This document shows positions 36,150-44,609 of a stretch of DNA of 64,000 nt, piece after piece. Within the stretch, counting starts at the first letter, position 1. Every line of letters begins with the position of its first letter. The stretch is taken from positions 1-64,000 of the forward strand of contig NZ_JAMYJR010000009.1 of assembly GCF_024137025.1 (NCBI RefSeq). Direction: 5' to 3'. Position numbers and translations under genes: made by a program. Source of the stretch: Paractinoplanes aksuensis. Lineage in GTDB: Bacteria; Actinomycetota; Actinomycetes; Mycobacteriales; Micromonosporaceae. The notes under the pieces were generated by a model. The model saw nothing but the letters and a program-made list of their open reading frames with translations. It was not told the DNA's origin and did no database searches.

Positions 36150-37804
36150 CTAGCCGAGAATCGAGACCGGCCGCGGCGAAACAACCGGCGGCCGCTGCTT
36201 GCCGGCGGACAGCGTTGCCGGCAGAGGCTCGGTGAACGGCTGCGGCGCGTCCGAGCACACCTTGCCGTCCTTGGGCGCCGTGCCCGTCAACAGGTAGTTG
36301 TCGATCGTCGTGGTGGCACAGACCCCGGCGCCGTACGCCGTGTGTCCCCAGTTGTTGCTGGAGAGCAGCCGGGCGTTCGGGGCCAGCTTGTCCGACGACA
36401 CCGCGCCGCGGTAGTTGGTCGCCGGGTCCCAGTAGTTGCCGACGATCAGGAACGGCTTGGCCGTGCGCTTGGTGAACGGCCCGGTGTACGCGTTCTTGTC
36501 GCGCACGGTCCAGGTCTTGCTCGCGCACTGGCTGTCGATCCAGCCCCACGAACGCCCGAAGTACGGCGCCTCGCGGTCCCGGCGGTCGACGGCGGCCGGC
36601 CACGACTCGGCGCGGGCCGGGTGCGTGCCGTCGGTGCAGATCACGGTGCTGCCGGCTTCGAGGCCGTTGTCGTACGGGAAGTCGTAAGCCCGCGCCGACT
36701 TGGCCGCCTTCACCCGCTGCAGCAGCGGAGCAGTCGTGCCCCCGGCCTGCGCAGCGGCGACCTCGGCGGCCAGTGCGGTGACGTCCTCGCCCGCCGTGGT
36801 GCCGTAGAGCGCACCGAGAATCGCGCTGACGAACACGGCGTAGGTGACCTTGATCGTGCCGCCCGCGCCGTCGGGGAACTCGACCGGCTTCGTCTTGAGC
36901 CCGTTGGCCACCTGGGCGAAGCGCTTGACCGGGTCGCCCGCGGCGAACACGCACTTGGTCTCGCCGGCCTTGTCGCAGCGCTTCAAGATCTCGATCAGCG
37001 CCTTGTAGGCCCCGTCGCTCGACCGCAGCCGCTGGTCGAGGATCTGCTTCGAGTTCTTGCCGACCCAGGCCGTCGGGTCGAGCACACCGTCGACGACGAG
37101 CGCGCGGAACCAGTCGGGGTACATGTTCGCGTAGTACTGACCCAGCGCGCTGCCGTAGCTGAAGCCCAGGTAGCTGAGCTTCTTGTCACCCACCGCGCGG
37201 CGCACCATCTCCATGTCGCGGGCCACCTCGGCCGTCGACGAGTTCGCGGTGAGCGGTTTGCCCGTGGTCGAGCAGGCCTGGCCCAGCTTCTTGGAGCCGG
37301 CGACGTAGTTGCGCTCCTCGGCCGCGGTGACCGGGAACGGGACGTTCATCAGGTCGAGCACCGCGGTCTGGGCGCGGACCGACTTGAAGCACTTGACCTG
37401 CTCGCTGGCCCCGATTCCGCGCGGGTCGACGCCGACGACGTCGAAACGCTCGAGCAGGCTGTCGCTGAGGAACTCGGGGGGCGAACAGGGCGAACTGGGT
37501 GGACGACCCGCCCGGCCCGCCGGGGTTCACGAACAGGCTGCCGATCTTCTTGGCCTGGTTGCGCGCCTTGACCCGCAGCACCGCGATCTCGGTCTTGGGA
37601 CCCTTGGGCTTGGCGTAGTCGAGGGGCAGCTTGACGGTGGCGCACTCGGCGATCTCGTAGCACTTGTACCAGCCGAGTTCGGGCGTGGGCACCGCGTCGG
37701 TCAGCACCCGCGGCGCACCGGCGGAGGCGGGCGCGACGCCCACCCCCGGCCAGGACGATTCCGGCGAGCGCGGCGGTGAACAGTCGCTGTTTCTTCAACG
37801 GCAT
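36150..37804 (-). pseudogene. TAP-type secreted alpha/beta hydrolase (S33 peptidase), two frameshifts
   Basis: Three minus-strand frames join into one tripeptidyl-aminopeptidase-like protein of about 550 aa. Start MPLKKQRLFTAALAGIVLAG (37804) is a signal peptide. One extra base in the G run of GCCGGGGGTGGG (near 37745) shifts into APRVLTDAVPTPELGWYKCY and SLFVNPGGPGGSSTQFAL. One extra base in a six-G run (37476-37481, plus strand) shifts again into LSDSLLERFDVVGVDPRGIG. The nucleophile elbow LGFSYGSALG and the C-terminal TAP-like part (FLIVGNYWDPATNYRG, NWGHTAYG) are intact. Removing one base at each run restores a full-length protein, so either sequencing error or recent inactivation explains the state. 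Confidence 0.85.
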
Positions 37805-37968
37805 TCGGGCGACCCTTCTGCAGTTGGGATCGCGGCCTCGTCGCCGCGACCCCAGGCATTCCAGGAAGTCGATGCACGCCCGCCCGGTCCGCGATTTTTC
37901 GCATCGGTAAGGCGCACAAGCCGTCAGGGGGGTGACATCCGCGCCCGCCGGTTTGGCAAAGTGGACGG

Positions 37969-39183
37969 ATGCTCACCGACGTGGACCTGCCGGCGCCCGG
38001 ATTGCTGTGGACGCGCTGGGCGACGCTCTCCGCCGCGCTGACCGGCATCGGCTACGCCGACGTCTGGTTCGTCGACGAGCGCGGCGCGCACCACGACGAC
38101 CACGGTGGCAGCTGGGCCCGGCTGGCCCTGGTCGAGGGCGCGCGGGCGGTGCTGTTCGGTTACGACCGCGACCACAGCGCCACGGTCGCCGCCGACCCGC
38201 CGATCGATCTGCTCACCGGCGCCCCCGAGTGGCTGCCGTGGGACGACCTGACCGCGCTGGCCGAGGCCGACCGGCTCGGCTTCGTCGTGTGGCACGCCGA
38301 GGGCCGCTGGTCCCGCACCCGCTACCGCGACGGCCTGGGCGACGGGCTGACCCACACCGTGGCCCCGGTGCTGAGCACCGAGGCCACCCTGCAGGAGCTG
38401 GCCGAGGTCGTCCACGAGTGGGGTCAGCACGAGCTGCGGACGCCGGCCGAGCGCGACGAGGTCCGCGACGCGAGCGAGAGCCTGCTCACCGCGGCCGTCC
38501 GGGGCGAGGTCAGCGGCGCGTCCTTCGAGCGGCTGCTGGGCCGGCTGACCGAGCCCGCGCTCGACCTGCGGTCGGCGCTGTTCACGGCGGGCCGCGGCGG
38601 CATCACTTCCGGCACTCGGCCGCCGCGCATCGCGCCCGGCGAGCGCCCGCCGATGCGCCGGGTGCGGCGGCTCAGCCAGGGCGAGCACGACCGTCTGGTC
38701 TGGGCGGCCATGCAGGACGCGACCGAGCTCGGCCGGCCCGATCCGCCCGGCACGGACGAGCTCGAGGCGCTGGCCACCTGGATGCGCGAGCGCTCACCGC
38801 ACCAGGACGGCCGCTGCACGGTGCTGGTCTATGCCGACGCGACCAGCCTGAGCGTGCAGGGCGGCAAGTACCCGCCCGCCGACCGTCCCGACGACCCCCG
38901 GTTCGGCACGTTCCAGCAGATCAGCGAGTTGGTGCGGCGTCTGCGCCGGGCCGAGGCCGATCCCCGGTACGGGCGGTGGCTGTTCCTGCGCGTGCAGACC
39001 ACCCCGACCGCGGTCCTGGTCGAGCGCCGCTACGACTCGTGGCCCAAGTGGTGGGCCGACGACGGCGTCTCCGGCCCGTGGCGCACCAACCTGCACGAAG
39101 AGATGGAGGGCCGGCCCGTCTCGTGGCGCCCGGACTGGACCCGGCTGCTCGACCCCGAGGTCGCCTACCGCCCGGCCGGTTAG
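37969..39183 (+). CDS. Conserved hypothetical protein (404 aa)
   Basis: 404-aa soluble protein that I do not recognise. The N-terminal half is acidic and Trp-rich (GYADVWFVDERGAHHDDHGG, FVVWHAEGRW). A Pro/Arg-rich linker lies near residue 215. The C-terminal third (DGRCTVLVYADATSLSVQGG, RRYDSWPKWWADD, WRPDWTRLLDPEVAYR) looks like a compact alpha/beta domain. There is no signal peptide or membrane helix. The reading frame is clean, uses typical codons, and ends 4 bp into the convergent next gene. Confidence 0.75.
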   Translation: MLTDVDLPAPGLLWTRWATLSAALTGIGYADVWFVDERGAHHDDHGGSWARLALVEGARAVLFGYDRDHSATVAADPPIDLLTGAPEWLPWDDLTALAEADRLGFVVWHAEGRWSRTRYRDGLGDGLTHTVAPVLSTEATLQELAEVVHEWGQHELRTPAERDEVRDASESLLTAAVRGEVSGASFERLLGRLTEPALDLRSALFTAGRGGITSGTRPPRIAPGERPPMRRVRRLSQGEHDRLVWAAMQDATELGRPDPPGTDELEALATWMRERSPHQDGRCTVLVYADATSLSVQGGKYPPADRPDDPRFGTFQQISELVRRLRRAEADPRYGRWLFLRVQTTPTAVLVERRYDSWPKWWADDGVSGPWRTNLHEEMEGRPVSWRPDWTRLLDPEVAYRPAG

Positions 39184-39629
39184 CGGGCTTTGCCCTCGCT
39201 GAGCAGCCCGACCGACTTGGCCAGCCGACGGGCCCGGGTCTCGGCCGTCTTGGCCCCGGTGAGCTGGTCGACGTGGTAGCGCTGGTTCGAGAACGAGAGC
39301 GTGGCCCAGAAGTCGCGGGCCGCGGGCTCGGCCTCGAGCGCGGCCCGCAGGTCGTCGGGGACCTCGATCGCGCGCGGGGCCGCGTCCAGTTCGACCTCGA
39401 CGTCGTACGTCTCGCCGCCGCTGACCCCGGCCGCCTCGCGGCGCTCGGAGCTCACGCCGAGCCAGTAGCTGCCGCCCATCTTGGCGATCGACGAGCGGAA
39501 CGTGAAGCCGTTCAGCACGACCACGACCTTGGGCCGGCCACCACCGCCGAGCTCGCTGACGAACTCGTCGGGCACCTGGAAACCGGTGGTGTTGCCCCCC
39601 GTGCGCTGCAGCTCGGCGCGAAGTTTCAT
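39180..39629 (-). CDS. YdeI/OmpD-associated-like, DUF1905-type protein
   Basis: 149-aa protein. The N-terminal DUF1905 part reads FQVPDEFVSELGGGGRPKVV and FTFRSSIAKMGGSYWLGVS. The C-terminal YdeI part reads LRAALEAEPAARDFWATLSF, and ends in RLAKSVGLLSEGKAR. Members are small, of unclear biochemical role. The start is ATG at 39629; a longer open frame upstream is not family-like. It overlaps the previous gene's stop by 4 bp, convergent, and ends an apparent two-gene run with the acylase, 5 bp apart. Confidence 0.85.
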   Translation of the reverse strand: MKLRAELQRTGGNTTGFQVPDEFVSELGGGGRPKVVVVLNGFTFRSSIAKMGGSYWLGVSSERREAAGVSGGETYDVEVELDAAPRAIEVPDDLRAALEAEPAARDFWATLSFSNQRYHVDQLTGAKTAETRARRLAKSVGLLSEGKAR

Positions 39630-39634
39630 GGCCG

Positions 39635-41443
39635 TCAGCCTAGTGGCTCCTCGACCAGCTCGGACCACTCCGTGACCAGCGGGATCAGCTCGCCGGCGGC
39701 CCACAACGGCAGCTGGTCGAGGTGGTGCGGCGAGTCCGGGTCGCCCGAGGCGCCGAACGGCACGACCCAGCGGCTGCGCTGCCGGTCGGCGATGTCCCAC
39801 ACGTAGCGGGCGACCGGGCCGTTCGAGCACCGGTCGGTCACGCCCGGCCAGCTGACCAGGCAGAGCACCGAGTCGCGTTCCCCCGAGAGCTCGGTGCGCG
39901 GGATCTCGGTCCGCGAACCCGGCAGGCGTACGGGATCGAGCAGGTGCCGCTCGCCCCAAGGCCCCGATTCGATCGTCGCCGGGTCGACCACCTCGGCCGC
40001 GGTCAGCCCCAGCCCGGCCAGCACACCGTCGAGCACCGAGCCGATCCGGACGCGCGGATCGGTCCAGCCGTCGAAGAGCGGGTCGAAGCCCGTGGGTTCC
40101 ATCAGCGGCTTCAGCGCCGGGTGGTCGTGCAGCCGCCGCGCGATCGCGAACCGCCAGGCGGCCCGTCGCCCGGCCTCGACGCTGCCGGCCGGCATCGACG
40201 TGTCCATGTGGATGCGCTGCGCGGGCACACCCTCGGCGATCAGCTCACGGATCCGGTCAGCCCGGGCTTTCGAGGCAAAAGCGTTGCCGTACGCCTCCGT
40301 GTCCGGCCGCCGGTCGTTCGCGTTCACGGCCACGCCGTCCACATCGACCCGGGTCATCGGCACGTGGCCCGGCTCCCAGGCGTACGTCTGATCCCAGGCC
40401 GGCACCGGAACGCGGCCGTTCCGCTTGTCCCGCACCGGCACCCGCCCCACGGTGAGCTGCAGGACCCGTCCCGTGGTGTCGGCCGTGAGGATGCTGTTGA
40501 CCGGCTCGACCCAGCGCTCGAGAGCGGCCGCCACATCGTCCACGGTGGACGCGTGCAGCAACGGCAGCAGCGCGCCGAACCCCAGATCGAAGTCGGCCCG
40601 GGTCGGCGTACGCAGGCTCAGGTTGCCGTCGATGATCGGCCCACGGGCGGTCTCGACCACCTCGACCAGCTCGCTGCCCCCGCCGCGGACGGGAATCGTC
40701 TCGGTGTGCACCTCGGCCGGTTCCCAGCCGCCCGGCCCGCGGGCCTGCACCCCCGAGGGCGTACGCCGGAGCTCTTCGACAAAGAGGTCTTGATAATCGG
40801 CCATGGCGTTGGTGACCGCCCACGCCACCCCGCCCGCGTGCCCGAAATGCTGCACGCCCGGGACGCCGGCGAAGGTCAGCCCGGCCACGTCGAACTCCTG
40901 ACACGAGAGCCGGATCTGCTGGTAGACGCCGGGCAGCTCGATCCGCCGGTGCGGGTCGCCGGCGATCAGACCCGGCACGGCCCACGCGTTGCTGCCGGAA
41001 CTGGCCGCGGACTCGGCCGCGAACCACCCGACCGCCTCGGGCCCCAGGGTCCGCTCGACGTGCGAGTTCCACATCTTGCTGGGAAAACTGGCGAACATGA
41101 GGTGCCGGGCCAGGAAGACGCCCAGCGACGACCAGGGGTGCCAGACCAGGCCTTCGGCCCGAACCCCTTCGGCGTACGCCCGGAGCCACTCCCTCGTACG
41201 CGGGTCGAGGTTGATGAAACAGCGGCGGGCGGTGTCGTCGATCCGGGCCCGGCGCGCGAACCTGTCCCAGCCCAACCCGTCCGGCCCGATCAGCTCGGAC
41301 AGCAGCCCCTCGGACTTTCGGCGCTCGACGTCGATCTGCTCCCGGCGGTCGCGGGCCGTCACCCGCCCCTGCAGGAACGCCAGCTCGTCGACCGTGTCCG
41401 CCCGCAGATGAGGAACGCCGTACCCGTCCCGGAAAACCCGCAT
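39635..41443 (-). CDS. Penicillin acylase-family Ntn hydrolase
   Basis: 602-aa Ntn-hydrolase of the penicillin/acyl-homoserine-lactone acylase family. The alpha part begins RVFRDGYGVPHLRADTVDEL; the processing site is AASSG-SNAWAVPG with the new N-terminal Ser at residue 151; GVPGVQHFGHAGGVAWAVTN and the Asn in VNANDRRP are also conserved. The family cleaves itself and hydrolyses amide-linked acyl groups. No signal peptide is present, so unlike periplasmic acylases it should be cytoplasmic. The start at 41443 has an AGGAGAGG purine run upstream. It is divergent from an ArsR-type regulator with a palindrome in between. Confidence 0.88.
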   Translation of the reverse strand: MRVFRDGYGVPHLRADTVDELAFLQGRVTARDRREQIDVERRKSEGLLSELIGPDGLGWDRFARRARIDDTARRCFINLDPRTREWLRAYAEGVRAEGLVWHPWSSLGVFLARHLMFASFPSKMWNSHVERTLGPEAVGWFAAESAASSGSNAWAVPGLIAGDPHRRIELPGVYQQIRLSCQEFDVAGLTFAGVPGVQHFGHAGGVAWAVTNAMADYQDLFVEELRRTPSGVQARGPGGWEPAEVHTETIPVRGGGSELVEVVETARGPIIDGNLSLRTPTRADFDLGFGALLPLLHASTVDDVAAALERWVEPVNSILTADTTGRVLQLTVGRVPVRDKRNGRVPVPAWDQTYAWEPGHVPMTRVDVDGVAVNANDRRPDTEAYGNAFASKARADRIRELIAEGVPAQRIHMDTSMPAGSVEAGRRAAWRFAIARRLHDHPALKPLMEPTGFDPLFDGWTDPRVRIGSVLDGVLAGLGLTAAEVVDPATIESGPWGERHLLDPVRLPGSRTEIPRTELSGERDSVLCLVSWPGVTDRCSNGPVARYVWDIADRQRSRWVVPFGASGDPDSPHHLDQLPLWAAGELIPLVTEWSELVEEPLG

Positions 41444-41502
41444 CCCCCATCCTCTCCTGCCACTCGACGGCCGGGCGACCCCGGACCCGCCACGGCCTAC
41501 CG

Positions 41503-41524
41503 ATATCAGTATCGATAGTGATAT
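41503..41524. promoter_or_regulatory. 22-bp palindromic operator candidate
   Basis: ATATCAGTATCGATAGTGAT plus AT is palindromic at 20 of 22 positions and unusually AT-rich for this genome. It lies 10 bp before the GTG of the ArsR-type regulator and 60 bp upstream of the divergent acylase gene. An autoregulatory operator is the natural reading. Confidence 0.7.
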
Positions 41525-41533
41525 AGTTCGGCG

Positions 41534-42112
41534 GTGGACATGGCGAGAGACCGTTGGGCCGAGCTGGCGCTGCATCCGGTGCGGATCCGGATCCTGCGGG
41601 CGCTGGCCGGCACCCGGCTGACCACGCACGACCTGGTCGCACTGCTGCCCGACGTCCCGCACGCCACGCTGTACCGGCACCTGGCCACGCTGGCCAAGGC
41701 CGGCCTCATCGAGGTCGTCGACCAACGCAAGATCCGCGGCGCCGTCGAGCGGGTCTACGCGCTGCCGGCCCAGGGCGCCACCCTCGACGCGGACGCCCTG
41801 CGCACGGCGACGCCCGACGACCACGGCCGCTACTTCACCGCGTTCGTGTCGAGCCTGCTGTCCGAGTTCTCCCGCTACGTCGCCCGCGACCACGTCGACT
41901 TCGCCGCCGACGGGGCGGGATATCAGCAGATCATGCTGCACCTGACCGACGCCGAGCTGGCGAAGTTCGCCGCCGACCTCAACCAGGTCATCGCCCCGCT
42001 GCTGGCCCACGGGCCGGGCCCGGGCCGGGTCGCGCGCCTGTTCGCCACCGTCCTGCTGCCGACCGACCAACCGCCGGAGGGCGACTCCGGCCCGGGGAGA
42101 GGAAGTGCCTGA
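41534..42112 (+). CDS. ArsR-type winged-helix regulator
   Basis: 192-aa regulator. Residues about 10-75 form a winged helix: HPVRIRILRALAGTRLTTHD, PHATLYRHLATLAKAGLIEV, and a beta wing DQRKIRGAVERVYAL. The C-terminal half (helical, YFTAFVSSLLSEFSRYVARD) probably dimerises or binds ligand. GTG 41534 or ATG 41540 may be the start. A 22-bp palindrome sits just upstream. The stop overlaps the next start as TGATG, so it leads an operon with a hypothetical protein and an ABC transporter that it probably represses. Confidence 0.88.
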   Translation: MDMARDRWAELALHPVRIRILRALAGTRLTTHDLVALLPDVPHATLYRHLATLAKAGLIEVVDQRKIRGAVERVYALPAQGATLDADALRTATPDDHGRYFTAFVSSLLSEFSRYVARDHVDFAADGAGYQQIMLHLTDAELAKFAADLNQVIAPLLAHGPGPGRVARLFATVLLPTDQPPEGDSGPGRGSA

Positions 42113-42474
42113 TGGCATCCATCACCGTCACCGGCGACATCATCGAGATCCGGTTCACCGGATGGGAACGGCTCTGGACCGGCCGGCAGCGGCTGGCGAT
42201 CCCGGTCGCCGCGGTGCGGCAGGCGTCGGCCGTGGCCGAGCCACTCGGGTTGGCCCGCGGCGCCCGGCGCGGACTCGCGGTGTCCGGCTTGCTCAAGGTC
42301 GGTGTGTGGGGACTGTTCGGCGGCACCCGCCAACTCGTGGCAGCGCGCCGGGGTGAGCCGGGGCTGCACCTGATCCTGAGCGCCGGCCAGGAGTTCGACG
42401 AGATCGTGATCTCCGACCCGGCCGGGGCCCGCCACGCCGGCACGATCGCCCGCGCGACGGCCGGTCGCACGTGA
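42112..42474 (+). CDS. Hypothetical protein in ArsR-ABC operon
   Basis: 120-aa protein of unknown function. Beta-rich pattern (SITVTGDIIEIRFTGWERLW, LHLILSAGQEFDEIVISD) with a Gly-rich hydrophobic middle (VSGLLKVGVWGLFGGTRQLV); it may be a PH-like domain. It is coupled to the regulator by TGATG and to the ABC ATPase by GTGA, so it is part of the same transport unit. Confidence 0.8.
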   Translation: MASITVTGDIIEIRFTGWERLWTGRQRLAIPVAAVRQASAVAEPLGLARGARRGLAVSGLLKVGVWGLFGGTRQLVAARRGEPGLHLILSAGQEFDEIVISDPAGARHAGTIARATAGRT

Positions 42475-43370
42475 ACGGCCGCCCCCTGACGATCGAGGTA
42501 TCGCGACTGAGCAAGCGGTACGGCCCGGTGGCCGCTGTGCGGGATTTGAGCTTCACCGTCGAGCCGGGTGTGGTCACCGGATTTCTGGGGCCGAACGGCG
42601 CCGGCAAGACCACCACGATGCGCATGCTGACCGGGCTGGTCTCGCCCACGTCCGGCACCGCGACGATCGGCGGCCGGCCCTACCGCCGGCTGCGGCAGCC
42701 GTCGCGGGCGGTCGGCGCCGTGTTCGACGCGAGCGCGTTCCATCCTGGACACACGGCCCGCGACCACCTTCGGGTGTACGCCGCGATGGGCGGCTACCCG
42801 GACGGCCGGGTCACCGAACTGCTCGAGCTGCTCGACCTGGCCGGGGCGGCCGACCGCCGTACGCACGGATTCTCGACCGGCATGCGTCAGCGGCTCACCC
42901 TGGCCACCGCGCTGCTCGGCGACCCCCGCGTGCTGCTGCTGGACGAGCCGAGCAACGGGCTCGACCCCGAAGGCGTGCGCTGGCTGCGCGGCTTCCTGCG
43001 CCGCCTGGCCGACGAGGGCCGCACGGTGCTGATCTCGAGCCACGTGCTGCACGAGATGCAACAGCTGGTCGACGACGTGGTGGTGATCCGGCGCGGCGAG
43101 CTGGTCGCCGCCGGCCCCTGGTCGCAGCTGGCCGGTCCCCCGGCCGTGCTGGTGAGGTCGCCCGACGCCGACCGGCTGATCACCGCCCTGCACGGCCATC
43201 GGGTCGAAACTGTCGAGCCCGGCCGCCTGCGGGTGCACGGCCTGGACGCGCCGGCCGTGGCCGGCCTGGCCGCCCGCCACCAGGTGCGGGTGCACGAACT
43301 GGTCGCCGAGAACACCAGCCTGGAAGAACTCTTCCTCGACCTGACCAGCGACAAGGCGGCCACCCCATGA
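42471..43370 (+). CDS. ABC transporter ATP-binding protein
   Basis: 299-aa ATPase. Walker A GPNGAGKTTTMRML (about residues 38-51), signature FSTGMRQRLTLATALL (a G-for-Q variant often seen in export-type ATPases), Walker B VLLLDEPSNGLDP, and H-loop ISSHVLHEM. The C-terminal extension is typical of DrrA/CcmA-like exporters. GTG start overlapping the previous stop; ends in ATGA overlap with the permease. Confidence 0.93.
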   Translation: MNGRPLTIEVSRLSKRYGPVAAVRDLSFTVEPGVVTGFLGPNGAGKTTTMRMLTGLVSPTSGTATIGGRPYRRLRQPSRAVGAVFDASAFHPGHTARDHLRVYAAMGGYPDGRVTELLELLDLAGAADRRTHGFSTGMRQRLTLATALLGDPRVLLLDEPSNGLDPEGVRWLRGFLRRLADEGRTVLISSHVLHEMQQLVDDVVVIRRGELVAAGPWSQLAGPPAVLVRSPDADRLITALHGHRVETVEPGRLRVHGLDAPAVAGLAARHQVRVHELVAENTSLEELFLDLTSDKAATP

Positions 43371-44161
43371 ACCTGCTCCGAGCCGAGTTCCGCCGCCTGC
43401 TCGCCACCCGCATGTGGCGCGGGCTGCTGCTCGCCGCCGCCCTGCTGGGCGGCGGCCTGATGGGCGCGATGGCCCTCGTCGGCCCGCAGAACTTCAGCCC
43501 GCCCATGCCCGGCCTGGACACCGGGACGGGCGTGCGTTCGCTGCTCGGCTTCCTCGGCTACACCGCTTTCGTACCGGCGGCCGTCGGCGCCCTGGCCGTC
43601 ACGTCCGAGTATCGGCACCGCACGGCCGCGGTGACGTTCCTGTTCGCTCCCCGCCGCGGCCAGGTGCTCGCGGCCAAGCTCGCCGCCTTCGGCGGGGCCG
43701 GTCTGGCGTACGGGGTGATTCTGGCCGGCACCGCGGCCGGGGCCCTCTTCGGCGTCGCCGCCATCCGGGGCATCTCGCTCGGTCTGCCCACCGGCACGGT
43801 GCTCGGGCTGCTGGCCCGCGTCGGCCTGGCCATGGTGGTGTTCCTGCTGATCGGGGTCGGCGTGGGGGCGCTGCTGCGCAACCAGGTCGCGGCCCTGAGC
43901 GTGGTGATCGGCTACCTCTACCTGGGCGAGCCGCTGCTCATGATGATCCCGGGCGTCAACCGCCTCTACCCGGTGCTGCCGGGCGGGGCCACGGCCGCCC
44001 TGACCGACTTCACCTACCTGGCCGACGCGATCTCCCAAGAGGTCGGCAGCACCGCCGTCCACCTGCTACCCCCGGCCGGCGGCGCCCTGCTGCTCACCGC
44101 CTACGCCCTGACCGCCGCCCTGCTGGCCACCATCCTGACCCTGCGCCGCGACATCACCTGA
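43367..44161 (+). CDS. ABC transporter permease (ABC-2 type)
   Basis: 264-aa membrane protein with about six predicted helices (GLLLAAALLGGGLMGAMALV, LGFLGYTAFVPAAVGALAVT, AYGVILAGTAAGALFGVAAI, VGLAMVVFLLIGVGVGALL, and a final LLTAYALTAALLATILTL). The N-terminus LLRAEFRRLLATRMWR is typical of ABC-2 permeases. It works with the ATPase encoded 4 bp overlapped upstream. Substrate unknown; an ArsR-controlled exporter is the likely role. Confidence 0.9.
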   Translation: MNLLRAEFRRLLATRMWRGLLLAAALLGGGLMGAMALVGPQNFSPPMPGLDTGTGVRSLLGFLGYTAFVPAAVGALAVTSEYRHRTAAVTFLFAPRRGQVLAAKLAAFGGAGLAYGVILAGTAAGALFGVAAIRGISLGLPTGTVLGLLARVGLAMVVFLLIGVGVGALLRNQVAALSVVIGYLYLGEPLLMMIPGVNRLYPVLPGGATAALTDFTYLADAISQEVGSTAVHLLPPAGGALLLTAYALTAALLATILTLRRDIT

Positions 44162-44193
44162 CGCAGGCGAGCTTGCGATCTATTTTGAACGCC

Positions 44194-44508
44194 ATGATTG
44201 ACGAGGTCTGGACCCTGCACCGACGCGATGACGACCTCTTGCTGGCCGAGCTAAGCGTGACCGACCAGGACTTTCCGTGGCTGTATGCCCGGGTCGAGCC
44301 CCGGGGCGGTCTCGACGACCTGCGTCCCCTGTTCGCCGAGGAGTTGCGCCTGCTGGAACAGGTGGAAGCCTGGGAGGCGGCCTACGACGCGATCTCGGCC
44401 GCGGTGACCTTGCGCTATCCCGACGGCCAGGTCGTCCCCGAATTCCTGCTGCACCTGGAGGGCGATGAGGCTTGGTGGCGCTGGATCGACGACCGCGCTC
44501 ACGAGTAG
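44194..44508 (+). CDS. Conserved hypothetical protein (104 aa)
   Basis: 104-aa acidic protein rich in Trp and Leu (DEVWTLHRRDDDLLLAELSV, FPWLYARVEPRGGLDDL, GDEAWWRWIDDRAHE). No known motif. It looks like a small cytosolic actinobacterial protein. It follows the permease by 32 bp, so it may be co-transcribed. Confidence 0.7.
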   Translation: MIDEVWTLHRRDDDLLLAELSVTDQDFPWLYARVEPRGGLDDLRPLFAEELRLLEQVEAWEAAYDAISAAVTLRYPDGQVVPEFLLHLEGDEAWWRWIDDRAHE

Positions 44509-44609
44509 CCACAGCCCCGCGCTCAAGAGTCCGCGGGGGCCGGCGTTCTCTCCGGAAACGGCAGTGCCCGGCAGACACCCGGGCTAGCGTGAGCGCGGTG
44601 GAGTCAGCC

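Noticed and set aside
34937..36184. Longer reading of the GlxA-type regulator from 36184
   Set aside because: The added N-terminus is a low-complexity shadow of the small membrane gene and terminator; the conserved domain starts at 35896.
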